A DNA stretch of 17,965 nt, taken from the NCBI GenBank assembly GCA_016927155.1, contig JAFGNE010000082.1:1-17965 (forward strand), given 5' to 3'. Below, in pieces: positions 15,593 to 17,965 of the stretch. Source of the DNA: Candidatus Peregrinibacteria bacterium. Lineage in GTDB: Bacteria; Patescibacteriota; Gracilibacteria; UM-FILTER-43-11. The notes beneath the pieces are model-generated. The model saw only the letters and a list, made by a program, of their open reading frames with translations. It had not been told where the DNA came from and made no database searches. Within the stretch, counting starts at the first letter, position 1. Every line of letters begins with the position of its first letter. A program made the translations under genes and the position numbers.

Positions 15593-16948
15593 TTAAGTGT
15601 TATAAAGAGCGTAAAGAGGCAAGGTGAACCCATTAAAATGGGAACCGTACGAATCCGTGTAGGCTCCCGCGTTGGCCAGCTTCAAGTAGTCGCCTACAGC
15701 CGTATCCGAAGGGATTTCCGCCTGGAGCATGTCAGCAGGATTGCAGGATTCGCCGGAAAGGACACAAGTTATTTTTTTGCCTTGGCGCTTGGCGCCGTCC
15801 GGGGCGATGACATCTGCAGGCGGCATGGGCCAGCCATGGACCTTGAGGCCGTTTAAGGTATTGTGGATGCCGCCTGCATAATTTAAATAAGGGAGGCCGT
15901 CCTTTATTTCCATGGAACGAATGGGAGAGATCCAGTGCACGTGGGGGGCGATGAGGAAACGGCCGAATTCAAAAAGGATTTTTTGGTTGTCGCCCGTTAA
16001 AACGTCGTCGGAAATATGAGTTTCCACCGCTTCATTGATCTCGCGGAAAAAATCTTCCGGAGGATGGGGGATGACCCCAAAATAATCTACAGGCAAACCC
16101 CCGCCTAAATTGATATGGTTCACGCCCCCCGCTTCGCGCGCCAGGGCCGCGACGGTTTCGATCGCCTTTCTGTAAATCTCCGGGTCTTGTGTCTGCGAGC
16201 CCACATGCACACAAATTCCCGGGCGCCCTCCAGAATTCCTTATTGTTTTGAGCATTTCCCTTATTCGCCCATTTTCATCCGAGGGAATGCCGAATTTTTC
16301 TTCCATGGGCATGGCGGCATCGGGGTTTTTGACGGCGATTCTTACGGCGATCCGCAAATTTTCCGCGTCCGGAAGGTCCCTGGCCGCTTTAATGGCGCCA
16401 GCCAAAGCTTCGGCCGTGTCCACAGTCACGTATCGCACCCCTTTCTGCAGGACTGATGTGAGTTCCTGCGGGGAATGTTTCGGGAAGTTGTAATAAATAT
16501 CTTCAGCAGGCGCGCCTTGCATCAGGGCGGTATCCGCTTCGTTGCTGGAAGCGCAGTCGAACCCGCCAATTCCCGCTTCGCGCATGGTTTGCAATATCGC
16601 CGCCTGTGAATTCGCTTTCATGGCGTAAAGGATCCGGCAAATAGTCTTTTTACCCGGCAACAGATTGTCTTTTAATCCTGTTATGCCGCTTTTTAGCCCA
16701 CGGACGTTCAAGAGGTTTAAAGGGGTCCCGGGATACCGTTCTGCCAGTTGCGGCACTGCCTCTTCAATTGTTTTTGCGGGAAGGGCTTCGGGCAGGCATC
16801 GGTCATTCATCAAAGCGAGCGCGAGCTTTTGGCAGGTTCCTTCTCCCAAAATTTTCCGTAAAATCCCCCTTATTTCAGCAATTTTTTTTGGTTGTCCTAA
16901 GTCCGTCAAGAATTCCCCTTCCTCAAAATGATTGTGTTCCTTATCCAT
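15593..16948 (-). CDS. PLP-dependent fold-III amino-acid decarboxylase (ornithine/DAP/arginine decarboxylase family)
   Basis: This enzyme removes the alpha-carboxyl of a basic amino acid, on an alanine-racemase-like barrel. Positions are counted from GTG 16954; the ATG at 16948 (residue 3) is preferred as the commoner codon. Family landmarks are YAMKAN with PLP lysine K113, GGFDCASSNEA, HVGSQ (H250), the glycine loop LGGGLP (283-288), FEFGR (328-332, usually EPGR), SGESCNPADML with catalytic C404, and GAYTDSYGSHFNGF (430-443), which is ornithine-decarboxylase-like. Two substrate-binding acids of eukaryotic ODC look replaced: N405 follows C404 where ODC has Asp, and H373 aligns with the specificity-helix Asp. 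About 70 N-terminal residues precede the catalytic domain. It is first in an apparent operon with the CxxC protein and membrane kinase. Substrate unknown. Confidence 0.88.
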   Translation of the reverse strand: MDKEHNHFEEGEFLTDLGQPKKIAEIRGILRKILGEGTCQKLALALMNDRCLPEALPAKTIEEAVPQLAERYPGTPLNLLNVRGLKSGITGLKDNLLPGKKTICRILYAMKANSQAAILQTMREAGIGGFDCASSNEADTALMQGAPAEDIYYNFPKHSPQELTSVLQKGVRYVTVDTAEALAGAIKAARDLPDAENLRIAVRIAVKNPDAAMPMEEKFGIPSDENGRIREMLKTIRNSGGRPGICVHVGSQTQDPEIYRKAIETVAALAREAGGVNHINLGGGLPVDYFGVIPHPPEDFFREINEAVETHISDDVLTGDNQKILFEFGRFLIAPHVHWISPIRSMEIKDGLPYLNYAGGIHNTLNGLKVHGWPMPPADVIAPDGAKRQGKKITCVLSGESCNPADMLQAEIPSDTAVGDYLKLANAGAYTDSYGSHFNGFTLPLYALYNT

Positions 16949-16974
16949 GGACACAACGATAGACGGGTTTTGTT

Positions 16975-16980
16975 ATCATA
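16975..16980 (-). promoter_or_regulatory. possible -10 element of the decarboxylase operon
   Basis: The minus strand reads TATGAT about 26 nt before ATG 16948, in a very AT-rich divergent intergenic region (16955-17071). No convincing -35 was found at 16-18 nt. Confidence 0.35.
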
Positions 16981-17016
16981 TTTTAAAAAAAATATTATGG
17001 ATTTATTAATTTTTTT

Positions 17017-17044
17017 TTGACAAAAGTTAAAAAATATTTATCCT
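17017..17044 (+). promoter_or_regulatory. promoter of the OmpR-type regulator
   Basis: A perfect TTGACA (17017-17022) is followed after 16 nt by TATCCT (17039-17044). The predicted leader to ATG 17072 is about 20 nt. The same AT-rich region must also carry the divergent decarboxylase promoter. Confidence 0.55.
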
Positions 17045-17071
17045 CTGATTTGGCTTGTTTATCAAAAAAAC

Positions 17072-17749
17072 ATGAAAATTTTGCTTGTCGAAGATGATTT
17101 GCGTCTGGCCCAGCTCCTCACGCGGAACTTTAAACGGGAAGGCATTGAGGTAAGGCATGAAACCGATGGCCGTGAAGCGTTAAAAATCCTTTTGAATTCT
17201 TCGTTTGATTTCGTCATTTTGGATTTGATTCTTCCCGGCATGCGCGGCGAAGAATTGCTCCAAGAAGTCCGGAAAAAAAACAAAAATGTGCCCATCATCA
17301 TACTTTCCGCTGTTGAACACTGTGAAAGCCGTATCCGCCTGTTCAATTTGGGGGCGGACGACTACGTAACCAAACCGTTTCATTTTGACGAGCTTATGGC
17401 GCGCGTCCAATCGGTCTTAAGGCGATCTTCTCCCGAGAAACAGAAACATGAAGAAATTGTAGTGGGGGGCCTGAAGATTATCCCTAAGATGCGTTTGGTT
17501 TATTTCCAAAAGAAAATTGTCAACCTGCGCCCCAAAGAATACAGCTTGCTTTTGTATTTGGCCCGTCGCCCTAATCAGATTGTAAGCCGCAACATGCTGA
17601 TTGAGCAGATTTGGGGATATGACGCGCACCCCCTTTCCAATATGGTGGATTCCCATATTTCCATTCTCCGCAAAAAAATCAAGATTCGCCCAAACCAAAA
17701 CCTGATCCGGACAGTCCAAGGCGTGGGATACTTGTTGGAAACCGATTAA
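17072..17749 (+). CDS. OmpR/PhoB-family DNA-binding response regulator
   Basis: The protein has 225 residues, normal for the family. The receiver domain (1-118) has E7/D8/D9 (ILLVEDDL), phospho-acceptor D51 (FVILDLILPGMRGEE), S79 (IIILSA) and K101 (DDYVTKPFHFDEL). The winged-helix output domain fills about 128-223 (LRPKEYSLLLYLARRP, VDSHISILRKKI with the recognition helix, LIRTVQGVGYLLE). It should bind direct-repeat operators as a phosphorylation-driven dimer. The start ATG 17072 begins exactly at the receiver fold. No kinase gene follows; the next gene is another receiver. It is divergent from the decarboxylase operon, 117 bp away, so it may control that operon or use the kinase encoded there. 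No Shine-Dalgarno. Confidence 0.95.
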   Translation: MKILLVEDDLRLAQLLTRNFKREGIEVRHETDGREALKILLNSSFDFVILDLILPGMRGEELLQEVRKKNKNVPIIILSAVEHCESRIRLFNLGADDYVTKPFHFDELMARVQSVLRRSSPEKQKHEEIVVGGLKIIPKMRLVYFQKKIVNLRPKEYSLLLYLARRPNQIVSRNMLIEQIWGYDAHPLSNMVDSHISILRKKIKIRPNQNLIRTVQGVGYLLETD

Positions 17750-17764
17750 AAACTCATTAAAAAG

Positions 17765-17778
17765 CAATTAAAAAATTG
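17765..17778. other. small AT-only hairpin after the OmpR-type gene
   Basis: CAATT (17765-17769) and AATTG (17774-17778) enclose AAAA. It lies 16 nt after the stop at 17749. It is weak as a terminator, since the stem has a single G-C pair and there is no clean U tract. Confidence 0.2.
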
Positions 17779-17819
17779 TTATGTCATTGATATTTATTCT
17801 GTAAACTGATAGTTTTTTC

Positions 17820-17847
17820 TTGGCTTTTTTTCAGGATTAACCATAAT
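17820..17847 (+). promoter_or_regulatory. possible promoter of the second receiver gene
   Basis: TTGGCT (17820-17825) and CATAAT (17842-17847) have a 16-nt spacer. The predicted start near 17854 would give an almost leaderless mRNA for ATG 17860. Confidence 0.4.
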
Positions 17848-17859
17848 CCAAAACTGCCC

Positions 17860-17965
17860 ATGAAAATTCTTGTCATTGAAGACGATAAAAGTATTAGTGA
17901 TTTTCTTCTGAAGGGGTTTAACTATAAAAATTTTTTCGGTGAGTTTTTTGCAACGGGCAAAGAGG
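17860..17965 (+). CDS. response regulator, N-terminal fragment (3' end outside window)
   Basis: Only 35 residues are visible. MKILVIEDDKSISDFLLKGF is the first strand and helix of a receiver domain, with the acidic cluster E7/D8/D9 that binds Mg2+. The start matches that of the preceding OmpR-type regulator almost exactly (MKILLVEDDLRLAQLLTRNF), so a second OmpR-family member is likely, but no output domain can be seen. The gap from the previous stop is 110 nt with a possible promoter of its own. No Shine-Dalgarno is present before ATG 17860. Confidence 0.85.
   Translation, partial: MKILVIEDDKSISDFLLKGFNYKNFFGEFFATGKE

Noticed and set aside
1..17965. UGA-as-glycine code (Gracilibacteria/SR1 type)
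   Set aside because: No in-frame TGA occurs at conserved glycines of rpoC, rpsL, rpsG or the kinases, and TGA ends the gene at 11435 at a natural C-terminus.

Overview
The window is bacterial chromosomal DNA. Every frame reads cleanly under the standard code; one gene even ends on TGA, which argues against the UGA=Gly code of Gracilibacteria/SR1. The mix of features fits the Candidate Phyla Radiation (Patescibacteria), perhaps a Peregrinibacteria-like lineage: a short rpoC-rpsL-rpsG string without fusA/tuf behind it, S-layer-homology (SLH) surface proteins, very large tail-fibre-like and Cys-rich secreted proteins, and short leaders that mostly lack Shine-Dalgarno sites. The taxonomy is inferred from gene content only and is not certain.

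Layout. (1) 2-1871, plus strand: 3' end of rpoC, then rpsL and rpsG. (2) 1878-3106: an extended -10 promoter, a secreted three-SLH protein and a bidirectional terminator. (3) 3131-8355, minus strand: a 1529-residue secreted tail-fibre-like protein followed 11 nt later by a small secreted SLH + FxLYD-like protein. These share one promoter, and GC content changes strongly inside the large gene. (4) 8468-11200, minus strand: an 888-residue probable lipoprotein with an acidic linker, EGF-like modules and myxobacterial-style Cys repeats. It has the only canonical Shine-Dalgarno seen here and ends in a clear terminator. (5) 11225-11415: a hairpin-dense intergenic stretch. (6) 11435-12409: a degenerate histidine-kinase-like gene and a receiver-only response regulator, divergent with 3 bp between their start codons. 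(7) 12398-16954, minus strand: an apparent three-gene operon of a fold-III PLP amino-acid decarboxylase, a CxxC/CxxC protein with a possible GNAT-like core, and a multi-pass membrane histidine kinase with a GAF-like region. (8) 17017-17965, plus strand: a complete OmpR-type regulator and the start of a second receiver protein.

How the genes may work together. Regions 2-4 look like a cell-surface module: SLH proteins for wall attachment, a long fibre and a lipid-anchored Cys-rich stalk protein, plausibly for adhesion to other cells. Regions 6-8 are signalling. The complete kinase, the stand-alone receiver and the degenerate kinase are packed together, so a small phosphorelay is likely. The decarboxylase lacks both acidic residues that ornithine decarboxylase uses to hold the distal amino group. 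It sits in the same transcript as the membrane kinase, so the operon may make and sense an unusual amine-derived compound; this is inference.

No tRNA, rRNA, CRISPR array, insertion sequence or integrase was seen. No gene-free stretch exceeds 300 bases.
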